DNA of 64,000 nt, from the NCBI RefSeq assembly GCF_025561445.1, contig NZ_CP095096.1:1901822-1965821 (forward strand). Reading direction: 5' to 3'. Both the position numbers and the translations under genes were made by a program. The DNA comes from Staphylococcus sp. IVB6181 (lineage in GTDB: Bacteria; Bacillota; Bacilli; Staphylococcales; Staphylococcaceae). Numbering within the stretch: the first letter of the stretch is position 1; every line of letters starts with the position of its first letter. The notes beneath the pieces are model-generated. The model had not been told where the DNA came from. It did not search any database and worked only from the letters and a program-made list of their open reading frames with translations. Below, piece by piece: positions 27,421 through 37,238 of this stretch.

Positions 27421-28035
27421 TTAAACGAATGCTAAAATTGCTGAAACACCGATGTAAGAAACAATAAGGAATACTACTAATGATACCCATGTGAAAATGC
27501 GTTGTGATTTAGCTGATTGCAAGACACCCCAAGTTACTAGGAATGACCATAAACCATTCGCAAAGTGGAATACAACCGCAACAGTTAATACTAAATAGAA
27601 GATTAACCAGAATGGATTGCTTAAGTAATCTTGCATCATATCGAATCCTAATTCTTTATGACCTAACCACATTTCTACTTTTGTTTGGTAGAAGTGAATG
27701 GCAATGAAAATAAATGCTAAAACACCTGTAACGCGTTGGAAGAAGAACATCCAGTTTCTGAACCATGAATAATGGCCGATGTTCTCTTTAGCCGTAAATG
27801 CAATGTGAATACCGTATAACGCATGATAAAGGATTGGAAGATAAATTAAGAAAATCTCTAATGCAAGCAAGAATGGTAATGATTCCATGAATCCAGCTGC
27901 TTGGTTGAAAGCTCCTGCTCCTTTAGTCGCTTGGTGGTTAACAGTCAAATGCACAAGTAAGAATGCACCGATCGGAATAACCCCTAGTAACGAGTGAATG
28001 CGTCGTAAATAAAATTGATTCTTAGTATAACCCAA
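27421..28035 (-). CDS. sdhC: Succinate dehydrogenase cytochrome b558 subunit
   Basis: SdhC is the di-haem membrane anchor that reduces menaquinone. The TTG at 28035 is chosen because GGGGGG lies upstream at a normal distance and it gives the usual 204 residues (LGYTKNQFYLRRIHSLLG). Five membrane segments can be seen, with conserved haem-ligand histidines in RRIHSLLG, LVHLTVNH, HALYGIH and FHFANGLW. It is the first gene of sdhCAB and is preceded by about 430 bp without another gene, containing cre-like and Fur-like sites. Confidence 0.94.
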   Translation of the reverse strand: MGYTKNQFYLRRIHSLLGVIPIGAFLLVHLTVNHQATKGAGAFNQAAGFMESLPFLLALEIFLIYLPILYHALYGIHIAFTAKENIGHYSWFRNWMFFFQRVTGVLAFIFIAIHFYQTKVEMWLGHKELGFDMMQDYLSNPFWLIFYLVLTVAVVFHFANGLWSFLVTWGVLQSAKSQRIFTWVSLVVFLIVSYIGVSAILAFV

Positions 28036-28295
28036 AAGGAAGTCCCCCCTGTGAAACAAATAATATTAGTTGATTTTATTTTAAGAAATGAAATGCACCT
28101 AACTCTAAATGCTCAAAAAATTGCGTTTTTTCAATCTGACCTGTCCCAACAACCAACGAACAGCCCTGCTGGCAGTTGTAATTACACTTAGAATCAGCAT
28201 GGCAGCTCAGCGCCTATTGTTTATATGTATGGACCCCTATCTTAGATGCAAAAGCTGAACTGATTTCTGACAAAGTCATGCTTCACAGTTCTGGT

Positions 28296-28338
28296 TGAAA
28301 ACGCATTGAGAATCATTTTTATTTAGAAAACGGTTACA
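28296..28338. promoter_or_regulatory. Two cre-like sites upstream of sdhC
   Basis: AGAAAACGGTTACA (28325-28338) matches the CcpA consensus TGWAANCGNTNWCA at 13 of 14 positions, and TGAAAACGCATTGA (28296-28309) matches at 12 of 14. They are 15 bp apart, about 260-300 bp before the sdhC start. CcpA repression of TCA-cycle genes by glucose is established in staphylococci, so control of sdhCAB is plausible. Which promoter they overlap was not determined. Confidence 0.6.
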
Positions 28339-28403
28339 AACACTCCTAAAAAAATAAAATCTCGTTAACGATATTGTAACATTTTTTTAACGCCTTTTGG
28401 GCA

Positions 28404-28418
28404 TGAGAATTATTCTCA
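28404..28418. promoter_or_regulatory. Fur-like palindrome upstream of sdhC
   Basis: TGAGAATTATTCTCA fits the 7-1-7 Fur core TGATAATNATTATCA with two symmetric changes. It lies between uvrC and sdhC, about 370 bp before the sdhC start. If functional it would link the iron-rich succinate dehydrogenase to iron supply; it could also bind the related PerR. Confidence 0.5.
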
Positions 28419-28469
28419 TCGTAATTTTTTCAAAAATCGTTTTAATTCATTTGCACAACGACTTAAAAA

Positions 28470-28526
28470 TGAACCAAAAAGCGATAGCACTTTTGGGCAT
28501 TAAACCTAAGCCGTCTATCGCTTTTC
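28470..28526 (-). terminator. Terminator of uvrC (overlaps its stop codon)
   Basis: AAAAAGCGATAG (28476-28487) pairs with CTATCGCTTTT (28515-28525) around a 27-base loop; a T-run follows on the minus strand. One arm contains the end of the uvrC coding sequence. Confidence 0.75.
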
Positions 28527-30320
28527 GTTCTCTTCTTTTTCTTCATTCAAAGCATCCAGCAAGTTTTCAGCAACCTTTTGCGGCAAGCCGATTTCTCTTA
28601 AATCCTCTACACTGGCAGCTTTCATTTTCTTAACTGAACCATATGTTCTCAATAACTTCGTTTTGCGTTTCGGTCCGATACCTTCTATATCATCCAGCAC
28701 AGAAGTCAAGCCGTGCTTTTGTCTGGTTTGTCTGTGGAACGTAATCGCAAAGCGATGGACTTCATCTTGTATTCTTTGAAGCAGATAAAAGGCCTGACTG
28801 TTCTTTTTCATCGGCACCACTTCAGCACTTTTACCGTAAATCAATTCAGATGTTTTATGCTTGTCGTTTTTGCGCAGTCCGGCAACCGGAATATCCAAGC
28901 CCAATTCATTTTCAAGCACATCCAGCGCAACAGACATTTGACCTTTACCGCCATCGACAATAATCAAATCCGGCAGCGGCAAGCCATCATTTAGTACACG
29001 TGTGTAACGTCTGCGGATTACTTCTTGCATTGATTTATAATCATCCGGTCCATCCACTGTTTTGATTTTGTATTTGCGATAGCCCTTTTTATCAGGTTTG
29101 CCGTCCACAAAAGTAACCATGGCAGACACAGCATCTACACCTTGAATGTTAGAGTTGTCGAAAGCCTCAATTCGAATCGGTGTCTGAATACCCATGCATT
29201 CGCCCAGTTCTTCGATAGCTTTGATCGTTCTGGATTCATCTCGTGCAATCAATTCGAATTTGTTTTGCAGCGAAATTTCCGCATTATGATTCGCCATTTC
29301 TACTAAATCTTTCTTTTGCCCTCTAACCGGCTGTACGATTTTCGTATCCACAACAGATTGAATGATTTTAGGGTCAAGATTTTTCGGAATATGCACTTCT
29401 TTCGGCAATAAATGCTGATTCAATCGATAGAATTGACCGATAAACGTATAGAACTCCTCTTCTTCTGTTTGCTGGAGCGGAATCATCGTTGTATCACGCT
29501 GAATCATATTACCGTTTCTGACGAAGAACACTTGAACACACATCCAGCCTTTTGCCACGCTGTAGCCGAACACATCACGTGCTGTATTATCTGTAGACAT
29601 GATATTTTGTTTCTTCGTGAGATTATGAATATGCTGAATCAAATCACGATATTCTTTTGCTTGTTCGAAATCTAGATTTTCACTTGCAGATTCCATTCGT
29701 GCTTCTAAGCTTTTGATAATCGTTTTATCTTCACCGTTCAAGAACTCAGAAACCTCTTGTATCATTTGAGCATATTGCTGCTCATCTACATCATAGACAC
29801 AAGGTCCTAAGCATTGGCCGATATGATAATACAAGCACAATTTATCCGGCATTTTGTCGCATTTTCTAAAAGGATAAATGCGATCCAGCAGCTTTTTCGT
29901 TTCCACCGCTGAGAAAGCATTCGGATAGGGTCCGAAATATTTGCCTGTGCCTTTTTTGACTGTTCTTGTCACTAGTAAACGCGGATACTTTTCTTTCGTT
30001 ATTTTGATAAACGGATAACTTTTGTCATCTTTTAACAAAATATTATAACGCGGCTGATATTGCTTGATTAAGTTCAATTCTAATAAAAGCGACTCCGTTT
30101 CACTATCAGTGACAATGAATTCAAAGTTGCGGATCTCACCGACTAAACGCGTTGTCTTGGCATCATGCGCACCAGTAAAATACGAACGCAAACGATTGCG
30201 CAAACGCTTTGCTTTCCCTACATAGATGACCTGATTGTTGCGGTCTTTCATCAAATAACAACCCGGTTCAAACGGCACAACAGATAATTTTTGTTTGATT
30301 TTCTCTTGATAAGCTTCCAA
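28515..30320 (-). CDS. uvrC: Excinuclease ABC subunit C
   Basis: UvrC makes both incisions around DNA lesions bound by UvrB. The TTG at 30320 behind AGGAGGATACAT gives 601 residues and the family N-terminus; a longer frame from 30356 is not supported. The domains in order are the GIY-YIG nuclease ([20 protein letters not shown]), a cysteine-containing region ([23 protein letters not shown] is seen across residues 150-172), the UVR domain at about 195-230, the RNase-H-like 5' nuclease ([23 protein letters not shown]) and C-terminal helix-hairpin-helix motifs ([16 protein letters not shown]). It lies next to trxA, as in S. aureus. Confidence 0.96.
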   Translation of the reverse strand: MEAYQEKIKQKLSVVPFEPGCYLMKDRNNQVIYVGKAKRLRNRLRSYFTGAHDAKTTRLVGEIRNFEFIVTDSETESLLLELNLIKQYQPRYNILLKDDKSYPFIKITKEKYPRLLVTRTVKKGTGKYFGPYPNAFSAVETKKLLDRIYPFRKCDKMPDKLCLYYHIGQCLGPCVYDVDEQQYAQMIQEVSEFLNGEDKTIIKSLEARMESASENLDFEQAKEYRDLIQHIHNLTKKQNIMSTDNTARDVFGYSVAKGWMCVQVFFVRNGNMIQRDTTMIPLQQTEEEEFYTFIGQFYRLNQHLLPKEVHIPKNLDPKIIQSVVDTKIVQPVRGQKKDLVEMANHNAEISLQNKFELIARDESRTIKAIEELGECMGIQTPIRIEAFDNSNIQGVDAVSAMVTFVDGKPDKKGYRKYKIKTVDGPDDYKSMQEVIRRRYTRVLNDGLPLPDLIIVDGGKGQMSVALDVLENELGLDIPVAGLRKNDKHKTSELIYGKSAEVVPMKKNSQAFYLLQRIQDEVHRFAITFHRQTRQKHGLTSVLDDIEGIGPKRKTKLLRTYGSVKKMKAASVEDLREIGLPQKVAENLLDALNEEKEENEKR

Positions 30321-30426
30321 ATGTATCCTCCTTTCTTTTAAGATTTTGCAATACAATGTCGTACATTATTATAGCATCTGCTTGCTTTTTACAACGAACT
30401 GATTGCTTGTGCAACTTCTCGGCATA

Positions 30427-30457
30427 TGAAAAAGACCAGAACGTCATATTCTGGTCT
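30427..30457 (-). terminator. Terminator of trxA
   Basis: GACCAGAA / TTCTGGTC forms an 8-bp stem with a 7-base loop, followed by TTTTTC on the minus strand, about 85 bp beyond the trxA stop. Confidence 0.88.
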
Positions 30458-30539
30458 CGCTGTTTTAATATAATGGTCGATTCGATATTTAGCGGCAAGT
30501 TTCAGCTTAACCGCAGAAATTCGGCATTATTCTAACAAA

Positions 30540-30854
30540 TTAAAGTTGTTTATTTAAAACTTCAGCTAAGTTTTCTTTAGGTTGGAAACCAACAACTTTG
30601 TCTACTGGTTCGCCGTCTTTGAAGACGATTAAAGTAGGAATACTCATTACTTCGAATTTTGCAGCTGTGTTAGGGTTTTCGTCCACATCTAATTTTAAGA
30701 TGTCTGCTTTGCCTTCGAAATCTTGAGCTAATTCTTCCAATACCGGCGCGATCATTTTACAAGGTCCGCACCAAGTTGCCCAGAAATCTACTAATTTAAC
30801 TCCGTCTTGAACTTTTTCGTTAAAGTCAGAATCAGTTACTTTAAGTAATGCCAT
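30540..30854 (-). CDS. trxA: Thioredoxin
   Basis: Thioredoxin is the main cytoplasmic protein disulfide reductant, recycled by TrxB. The 104-residue protein from the ATG at 30854 ([11 protein letters not shown]) has the active site [10 protein letters not shown] at about residues 26-35 and the conserved cis-proline segment [16 protein letters not shown] lies 9 bases upstream; a longer frame to 30890 is not supported. It stands between mutS2 and uvrC. Confidence 0.97.
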   Translation of the reverse strand: MALLKVTDSDFNEKVQDGVKLVDFWATWCGPCKMIAPVLEELAQDFEGKADILKLDVDENPNTAAKFEVMSIPTLIVFKDGEPVDKVVGFQPKENLAEVLNKQL

Positions 30855-30973
30855 AAATATCGTTCCTCCTTGGATTTTAATGATGAACAAAGTATATCAG
30901 ATAGCATTTGAAATTGCATCGGCTTTGCTCACTGATAAAATGCTTTATTGCCTATACTTTTTATTTTTCTATT

Positions 30974-33328
30974 TTATTTTAAAGTTGCTACGGTAACACC
31001 GAATCCGCCTTCGTTTGGTGTACCTACTCTGTATTCCGCCACATTTTTATGGCGTTTCAAATGCTGCTGCACTGCTTTCTGCAATGCACCTGTTCCCTTA
31101 CCATGAATAATATAAACATTTTCATAATTGCTCAGCATCGCTTGATCTAAATACTGATCCAATGCTGACACTGCTTCTTCATAACGGTAACCGCGTAAAT
31201 CTAATTCCATTTTGACTGGAGAACGGTTGGAACGTGAAACCGTTTTGGCTGGTTTTTCTTGTGTTTTCTTTTTCTTTTCTAAATCCGCAATCGGCAATTT
31301 CATTTTAATGATACCCATTTGCACGACCGCTTCTTCATCATCCAGCAATTCCAGAACTTCACCTTTTTGTCCGTACGTTAATACTTTCACTTCATCGCCG
31401 GCTTTGATTTCGTCCCATTTTTGTTTTTTCACATTTTGTTTAATATCAGTCGCTTCATATTGCTCATCCAGATGTTTGCGTTTCTCAATCAATTCGTGTT
31501 CTTTGACATCCGCATTCTTTTCATCTCTTAATTGGCGCAAGTCTTTAATAATATCTTCTGCTTCTTTAGTCGCAGCTTTCACACGTTGATTAGCTTTTGT
31601 TTTCGCTTCATCCATTAATTTTTGTTCGAAGTTTTGATACTGCTCGTATTTTTGACTCAATTGACGATGTAAATCTTGAGCTTCACGCAATAACTGTTCA
31701 AGTTCGATACGCTGATTGTCTACACGTTTCGTATTCTTTTCTAATGACGCAATCATACTATTGATTTCTTGCTCGTCTTGACCAATCATAGATTTCGCTT
31801 CTTGAATAATTTTGCCGTTCAAACCTAATTTGCTGGAAATCTCAAAGGCATTCGAACGCCCTGGTACACCCATGAGTAATTTATAAGTAGGACTTAATGT
31901 ATTAACATCGAATTCTACACTGGCATTCATAACACCGTCTCGATTATAGCTGTAAGCTTTAAGTTCAGGATAGTGTGTAGTCGCCATCACTAGCGCACCG
32001 CGTTTTTGCACATTGTCTAAAATACTCATCGCAAGTGCTGCCCCTTCGCTCGGGTCAGTTCCTGCACCTAATTCATCAAAGAGAATCACACTGTTATGAT
32101 CCGCATGTTTTAAAATCTCTACGATGTTCTTCATATGAGATGAGAATGTTGATAAGGATTGCTCAATAGATTGTTCATCACCGATATCACAATAAACATT
32201 GTCGAAGACACCTAGTTTACTGCCGTCTAATGCCGGAATTAATAAACCAGATTGTGCCATCACAATAATCATTCCTAATGTTTTCAGCGTTACAGTTTTA
32301 CCGCCTGTATTCGGTCCGGTGATAATTACCGTTTGAATACCATCCACAAATTCAATCGTATTTGCGACAACAGTCTTGCGGTCTAATAACGGATGAAACG
32401 CTTTAGGCAGATACACACTGCGTGTTTCAGTGAATTCAGGTTTCGTTCCTTTAATCGAACTGCCGTATCTCGCTTTTGCAGTTAAGAAATCGATTTGTCC
32501 CATTACCGATTCTGAAACCAAACATGCATCCGCTTCTACAGCAACTTCTGCTGTTAAAGCTGTTAAGATACGTTCTACTTCAGCTTTTTCTTCATTACGC
32601 AGACGGCTGATTTTATTATTCATTTCCACAACCGCAGAAGGTTCGATATATAATGTTTGTCCTGAAGATGACTGGTCATGCACAATCCCGTTGAAATCTT
32701 GGCGATATTCAGCTTTAACCGGGATAACATGACGATCGTTTCTGACCGTAATAATCGAATCTGAAAGTTTCTTTTGATTCGATTGACTCTTTACGACTCT
32801 ATCTAAATTCTGCTTAATACGCTGAGAAGTACTATGAATACGGCTTCTGATACTTTGGAGTTCATAACTCGCATCATCGAATAAATCATACGCATCGCAT
32901 TTTTGATGAATTTCTTGATATAAATCAGAAAGCACGGGCAATTGTGCCATATTTTCATCTAAAATCGGATAGTTGATTGTTTCCTCTTCTTCGATTAATT
33001 GGTTGTAGAACGTCTTATATTGGTTTTGAACTTGAATCAAACGTTTGATTTGATTCAGCTCTCGTACATTTAAAATACTTCCGATTTTTGCACGATGAAT
33101 CAGCGGCGATACTTTAGACAAACCGCTCAAACTCGGTAAACGGTGTTTATTATAGATTTGAGATATTTCATCGGTTTCATCCATTTGATGCACTACCGTT
33201 TTATAATCAGATGCAGGCGACATAGACGCACATTTTTCTCGCCCTAAATCACTCACTGCCTCTTTTTCCACAAATGCTTTGATTTTATCGAAATCAAGCA
33301 CATCTAATGTCTTCTGTCTCACGGACAT
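30974..33328 (-). CDS. mutS2: Endonuclease MutS2
   Basis: MutS2 is a MutS homologue without the mismatch-binding domain; in Gram-positives it acts on branched DNA and on collided ribosomes. The 784 residues carry the Walker A motif [12 protein letters not shown] at about 335, Walker B ([14 protein letters not shown]) and the ABC signature region, a long coiled coil at about 510-620 and a C-terminal Smr nuclease domain ([11 protein letters not shown] and [12 protein letters not shown]). It ends the zapA-cvpA-polX-mutS2 run; polX stops 4 bp before its start. Confidence 0.96.
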   Translation of the reverse strand: MSVRQKTLDVLDFDKIKAFVEKEAVSDLGREKCASMSPASDYKTVVHQMDETDEISQIYNKHRLPSLSGLSKVSPLIHRAKIGSILNVRELNQIKRLIQVQNQYKTFYNQLIEEEETINYPILDENMAQLPVLSDLYQEIHQKCDAYDLFDDASYELQSIRSRIHSTSQRIKQNLDRVVKSQSNQKKLSDSIITVRNDRHVIPVKAEYRQDFNGIVHDQSSSGQTLYIEPSAVVEMNNKISRLRNEEKAEVERILTALTAEVAVEADACLVSESVMGQIDFLTAKARYGSSIKGTKPEFTETRSVYLPKAFHPLLDRKTVVANTIEFVDGIQTVIITGPNTGGKTVTLKTLGMIIVMAQSGLLIPALDGSKLGVFDNVYCDIGDEQSIEQSLSTFSSHMKNIVEILKHADHNSVILFDELGAGTDPSEGAALAMSILDNVQKRGALVMATTHYPELKAYSYNRDGVMNASVEFDVNTLSPTYKLLMGVPGRSNAFEISSKLGLNGKIIQEAKSMIGQDEQEINSMIASLEKNTKRVDNQRIELEQLLREAQDLHRQLSQKYEQYQNFEQKLMDEAKTKANQRVKAATKEAEDIIKDLRQLRDEKNADVKEHELIEKRKHLDEQYEATDIKQNVKKQKWDEIKAGDEVKVLTYGQKGEVLELLDDEEAVVQMGIIKMKLPIADLEKKKKTQEKPAKTVSRSNRSPVKMELDLRGYRYEEAVSALDQYLDQAMLSNYENVYIIHGKGTGALQKAVQQHLKRHKNVAEYRVGTPNEGGFGVTVATLK

Positions 33329-33332
33329 CCCT

Positions 33333-35057
33333 CTATTTCTTTAACTTTTTATTATTTTCCACGAAATGTTTAAATTCGTCTCTCGTCATCGTATTTAAAA
33401 CACGTGATTTATCGATAAATGCTTTTTGTGCAGTTGCGACACCGTATTGCATTAATTCTAAGTTATCGATATGGTGTGCATCTGTATTAATAGTCACCAT
33501 AATATCTTTTTGATGACGCAGCACTTCTGCACTTAGATCCAAACGTAATGGATTGGCATTAATTTCTAAGATTGTATCTGTCTCTTTCGCAAGTTCGAAC
33601 AAACGGTCCATATTGACTTTATAACCGTCGCGTCTGCCGATAATACGTCCAGTCGGATGTGCAATATGACGTACATAAGGATTGCGGCACGCTTGTTCTA
33701 AGCGATACATAATCTCTTCTTCTGTTTGATTAAAGCTTTGATGAATCGATGCAATAACATAATCTAATTGTGCCAATACATCATCCGGATAATCCATTGT
33801 TCCGTCTGCTAAAATATCCATTTCTGTTCCTGAATAGATATCGATTTCATCATATTCTTCATTGATAGCTTTAATGTCTTCATTTTGACGCAGTAAACGG
33901 TCAATTTCTAAGCCGTGCGCGACACGCAAGCTGCGGGAATGATCGGTAATCACCATATATTCATACCCTTTTTTGATGTTCGCTTCTACCATTTCCCTTA
34001 AACTGAATGCACCATCACTCATCGTTGTATGCATATGCACATCGCCTTTGATGTCATCCAGTGTGACTATTTGAGATAAATCTCTATCGAATTCACTGCC
34101 ATCGACACGCATCGGCGGTGCAATATAAGGACTGTTGAAATGTTCGTAAATCGCTGCTTCGCTATCCAGCTGCAGCAATGAACCGTCTGGTTGTTCAATG
34201 CCGTATTCGCTGACTTTCTCACCGCGTTCTTTCGCAAGTTGGCGGATACGGATATTATGATCTTTTGAACCTGTAAAGTGCTGCAGCGTATGATAGTATG
34301 CTTTTGGTTCTATAATTCTAAAATCAATTTCTATGATTTCATCTTCAAACTCCACTTCAACAGAGACTTTAGTCAATCCGACAGCTACATCTTTGACTTT
34401 ATGCGGTACGTTCAATAAGGCTTGCTGAACTTTCTCAGGTTCTGTTGTACTCATAATATAATCCAAGTCTTTGCTCATTTCTTTCACACGACGGAAACTG
34501 CCTGCCACATGATACTGCTCCAATGCATCAATTGTCGATAAATATGCCTCTATTTCATCATTCAGTTTTATCAGCAAGTTGATTGGATAGCGTTCTTTTC
34601 TGGCACTCAACGCTTGTACACCTGCTAGAATATTCTCTTCAGTCTTCTTGCCGAATCCGCTTAAAGCACTGACTTCTTTATTTTCACATGCACGTGCTAA
34701 TTCCTCTTTGTTGGTAATACCCAGTTCCTTATACAGCTTATGGATTTTCTTGCTGCCGAGACCTTGTATTTTAAGCAGCGGCACTAATCCTGCAGGCACT
34801 TCTTCTTCTAATGCTTGCAGTGTTTGTGATTCGCTCGTACTGATATATTCATTGATGACCTCGCCGACACCTTTGCCGATGTTTTTCAGCTCTGTCACAT
34901 CTTCGATTTCATCTAATGTTCTTTCATCTGTCTCTAAACTTTGTGCAGCTTTGCGGTAAGCTGATACTTTAAAGGCATTTTCGCCTTTTAACTCCATGTA
35001 CGTTGCGATTTTCTCTAATAAGCGCACGACATCCTTCTTTGTTATATGTTGACTCAT
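33333..35057 (-). CDS. polX: DNA polymerase X family protein with PHP domain
   Basis: Bacterial PolX fills short gaps in base-excision repair and has a 3'-5' exonuclease in its PHP domain. The ATG at 35057 has GGAG 8 bases upstream and gives 574 residues. Helix-hairpin-helix motifs ([39 protein letters not shown]) lie in the first 140 residues. The nucleotidyltransferase core follows ([18 protein letters not shown], metal-binding Asp pair). The C-terminal PHP domain has [17 protein letters not shown] and the NTDAHH end. It is part of the zapA-cvpA-polX-mutS2 operon. Confidence 0.95.
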   Translation of the reverse strand: MSQHITKKDVVRLLEKIATYMELKGENAFKVSAYRKAAQSLETDERTLDEIEDVTELKNIGKGVGEVINEYISTSESQTLQALEEEVPAGLVPLLKIQGLGSKKIHKLYKELGITNKEELARACENKEVSALSGFGKKTEENILAGVQALSARKERYPINLLIKLNDEIEAYLSTIDALEQYHVAGSFRRVKEMSKDLDYIMSTTEPEKVQQALLNVPHKVKDVAVGLTKVSVEVEFEDEIIEIDFRIIEPKAYYHTLQHFTGSKDHNIRIRQLAKERGEKVSEYGIEQPDGSLLQLDSEAAIYEHFNSPYIAPPMRVDGSEFDRDLSQIVTLDDIKGDVHMHTTMSDGAFSLREMVEANIKKGYEYMVITDHSRSLRVAHGLEIDRLLRQNEDIKAINEEYDEIDIYSGTEMDILADGTMDYPDDVLAQLDYVIASIHQSFNQTEEEIMYRLEQACRNPYVRHIAHPTGRIIGRRDGYKVNMDRLFELAKETDTILEINANPLRLDLSAEVLRHQKDIMVTINTDAHHIDNLELMQYGVATAQKAFIDKSRVLNTMTRDEFKHFVENNKKLKK

Positions 35058-35159
35058 TTGATTCACTCCAATTAAAAAGAGGGACTTTCTGTCATTCGAA
35101 TATCGGTACTGATGGACGAATGTTTAAGCCTCCTCTTGGTTTAGTAATTAAACATTGAA

Positions 35160-35687
35160 TTATAATGTCATCACAAAAGACGACAGATATGGGGTTTGAA
35201 AGAGTATCAATTGTGCAATTACAGATTGTGCAAATTGCTGCTGAATCAAAACACTTGGGTATAAACTGCATAAGTATAATACGAGCAGAACAATCATCAC
35301 CGAACTCAAAAAGCTGATAATGCCCCCAAAACTTCGATTCATGATTGATAAGGGTTGTATATACGTTATTTTATCAAATGCGGTGACGATGAGATATAAA
35401 ATAAACTTGCTCATCAAGAATATCAAAATAAACGCAACAATACTCTCAAAGCGCAAATGAATATTATGATATTCTATAAAATAATGTGTCTGTGCAGCTT
35501 GTGTCTTAGGAAACGGCAGAAACAATTCTAAACGTTTTGCGACTGGCGCATACAATGTTGCAGCTGTGATAAACGAAGCTGCTGTACATAAAAAATGAAC
35601 CAGACTCCACCAGAATCCTCTGCGGAAACCCATTGCGGCAATCATGAAAAAAGTAATAAATATCAGCACATTTAATAGCATAGGCAT
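35160..35687 (-). CDS. cvpA: CvpA family membrane protein
   Basis: A 175-residue integral membrane protein of the CvpA family (Pfam CvpA), named for colicin V production in E. coli; its role in Firmicutes is unknown. Four hydrophobic segments are visible (about 3-18, 27-47, 80-100, 118-142), with the RRGFWW motif after the first. It starts 3 bp after zapA ends, so both are co-transcribed. About 100 bp separate it from polX. Confidence 0.9.
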   Translation of the reverse strand: MPMLLNVLIFITFFMIAAMGFRRGFWWSLVHFLCTAASFITAATLYAPVAKRLELFLPFPKTQAAQTHYFIEYHNIHLRFESIVAFILIFLMSKFILYLIVTAFDKITYIQPLSIMNRSFGGIISFLSSVMIVLLVLYLCSLYPSVLIQQQFAQSVIAQLILFQTPYLSSFVMTL

Positions 35688-35690
35688 AAC

Positions 35691-35957
35691 CTACTGTTCA
35701 TTGTTTTTCAAACGGTTCAACTCTTGTGTCAAACGACGATTCTCTTCTTCTAACAACACCTTTTCATGCATAATATTGACTGCAGTCAGTACTGCTTTTC
35801 GTGTCGTATCTAATCCGGCACTTTTACGTCCTAATTCCTGAATTTTTTCATCTACAAGATGAGCGACATATCGAATATGCTCAGGATTATCTTCGCCGAC
35901 TATCGTATAGTTCTTATTATTGATTGAAACATTGATTCTATTTTTAAATTCGCCCAA
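35691..35957 (-). CDS. zapA: Cell division protein ZapA
   Basis: ZapA cross-links FtsZ filaments at the Z ring. The TTG at 35957 is chosen because AGGAG lies 8 bases upstream; it gives 88 residues beginning LGEFKNRINVSINNKNYTIVG. The head domain (residues 5-55) and the C-terminal coiled coil (LLEEENRRLTQELNRLKNNE) are typical. It is the first gene of the zapA-cvpA-polX-mutS2 unit and diverges from rnhC. A 7-bp hairpin (CGGTCAG / CTGACCG, 36005-36029) lies in its leader. Confidence 0.92.
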   Translation of the reverse strand: MGEFKNRINVSINNKNYTIVGEDNPEHIRYVAHLVDEKIQELGRKSAGLDTTRKAVLTAVNIMHEKVLLEEENRRLTQELNRLKNNEQ

Positions 35958-36225
35958 TTTGATAACTCCTATCTTGCTAATTTTGCGCATGTCTACACAC
36001 AGATCGGTCAGTTTTTGCTTCTCTGACCGCCATTCAACTTCTCTTTTTGGTTGAAATCAATCCTATTTATTCATCACGAACCATTATACACGAGTGCTAT
36101 TTATTATGTAAGTACTGTACTCTTTTTTGCAATATATTGTAAAACTAATGTAATATACTAAAATTTGTTTCGCAGACAATCTGTAGTAAACTGTGAATAG
36201 ATTCTATTAAATAAGGAGCAATCAT

Positions 36226-37167
36226 ATGGCCAACGCCGTTTTTAAACTAACAGAAAAAGAAATTCAGCATTTGCTTTCAAAAATTCAAGCTGATACTTCT
36301 AATCTACCCGCTGGCATGCGTGCCAGAACCAAATATAAAGGGACAACTATTAATATCTATAATTCTAAGAAAGTCATGTTCCAAGGCAATCAAGCAGAAC
36401 AATTCGCACAGCAGCTGTTCGGCACTTCTGCTTCTCCTGCCCCATCTAAAACTAAAAAAACAAAATCAGCTGATCCATCAAAAACTTTTCCATTTAATCA
36501 ATCCAATTGTATCGGCAGTGATGAAGCCGGCAGCGGCGATTACTTTGGACCGCTCACAGTGTGTGCAGCATATGTTTCGAAAAAGAACGCTGAAATTTTA
36601 AAAACCTTAGGTGTCGATGACTCTAAAAAATTAACCGATGCAAAAATCGTCGAACTTGCGGAACAACTTGTGACTTTTATACCGCACTCATTACTGACTA
36701 TGAACAATGACAAATACAATCAGCAGCAGCAAAAAGGCTGGTCGCAAGTCAAAATGAAAGCTGTATTGCATAACCAAGCCATTCAAAATGTTGCGGATCG
36801 AATTGCACAGCAAGGCGAACCTTTGGATTACATAGTCATTGACCAATTCGCAGTACGCGGTGTCTATCAAAACTATGCACTCTCTCCAATGCCTTATCCT
36901 GACAAAACTTGTTTTGAAACAAAAGGCGAATCCAAATCATTAGCCATTGCTGCGGCGAGTATTATCTCCCGCTATGCATTCGTTAAATATATGGATCAAA
37001 TGAGCAGAGATGTACATCAAACAGTACCTAAAGGTGCCAGCAATAAAGTAGATTTATTTGCGGCACGTATCATTGACCAATACGGCATTCAAAAATTAGA
37101 CAATATGTCAAAAGCACACTTTAAGAACCGAGATAAAGCTTTAAATCTCTATAACAAAAAACATTAA
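36226..37167 (+). CDS. rnhC: Ribonuclease HIII
   Basis: RNase HIII cleaves RNA in RNA-DNA hybrids. The 313 residues comprise an N-terminal TBP-like substrate-binding domain (about 1-85), a Lys/Pro/Ser linker and the RNase H fold with [14 protein letters not shown] (catalytic Asp-Glu of the DEDE set), VDDSKKLTD and VIDQFAVRG. The C-terminal [20 protein letters not shown] helix carries the last acidic residue. AAGGAG precedes the ATG. The gene diverges from zapA. Confidence 0.96.
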   Translation: MANAVFKLTEKEIQHLLSKIQADTSNLPAGMRARTKYKGTTINIYNSKKVMFQGNQAEQFAQQLFGTSASPAPSKTKKTKSADPSKTFPFNQSNCIGSDEAGSGDYFGPLTVCAAYVSKKNAEILKTLGVDDSKKLTDAKIVELAEQLVTFIPHSLLTMNNDKYNQQQQKGWSQVKMKAVLHNQAIQNVADRIAQQGEPLDYIVIDQFAVRGVYQNYALSPMPYPDKTCFETKGESKSLAIAAASIISRYAFVKYMDQMSRDVHQTVPKGASNKVDLFAARIIDQYGIQKLDNMSKAHFKNRDKALNLYNKKH

Positions 37168-37187
37168 TGTCATTTATCCAATAAAAA

Positions 37188-37229
37188 TACCCTTTCCCCG
37201 CACAATTGTGAGGAAAGGGTAATTTTTTT
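37188..37229. terminator. Bidirectional terminator between rnhC and pheT
   Basis: TACCCTTTCC / GGAAAGGGTA (10 bp) with a 14-base loop is followed by a T7 run on the plus strand and by TTTTTATT on the minus strand. Confidence 0.93.
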
Positions 37230-37238
37230 GACTGCATC

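Noticed and set aside
31212..31589. 125-codon open frame on the plus strand
   Set aside because: Antisense shadow of the MutS2 coiled coil; its Ser/Phe-rich composition is typical of such shadows.
36005..36029. CGGTCAG...CTGACCG hairpin upstream of zapA considered as a riboswitch
   Set aside because: Only a 7-bp stem is present with no conserved riboswitch sequence and no terminator after it.
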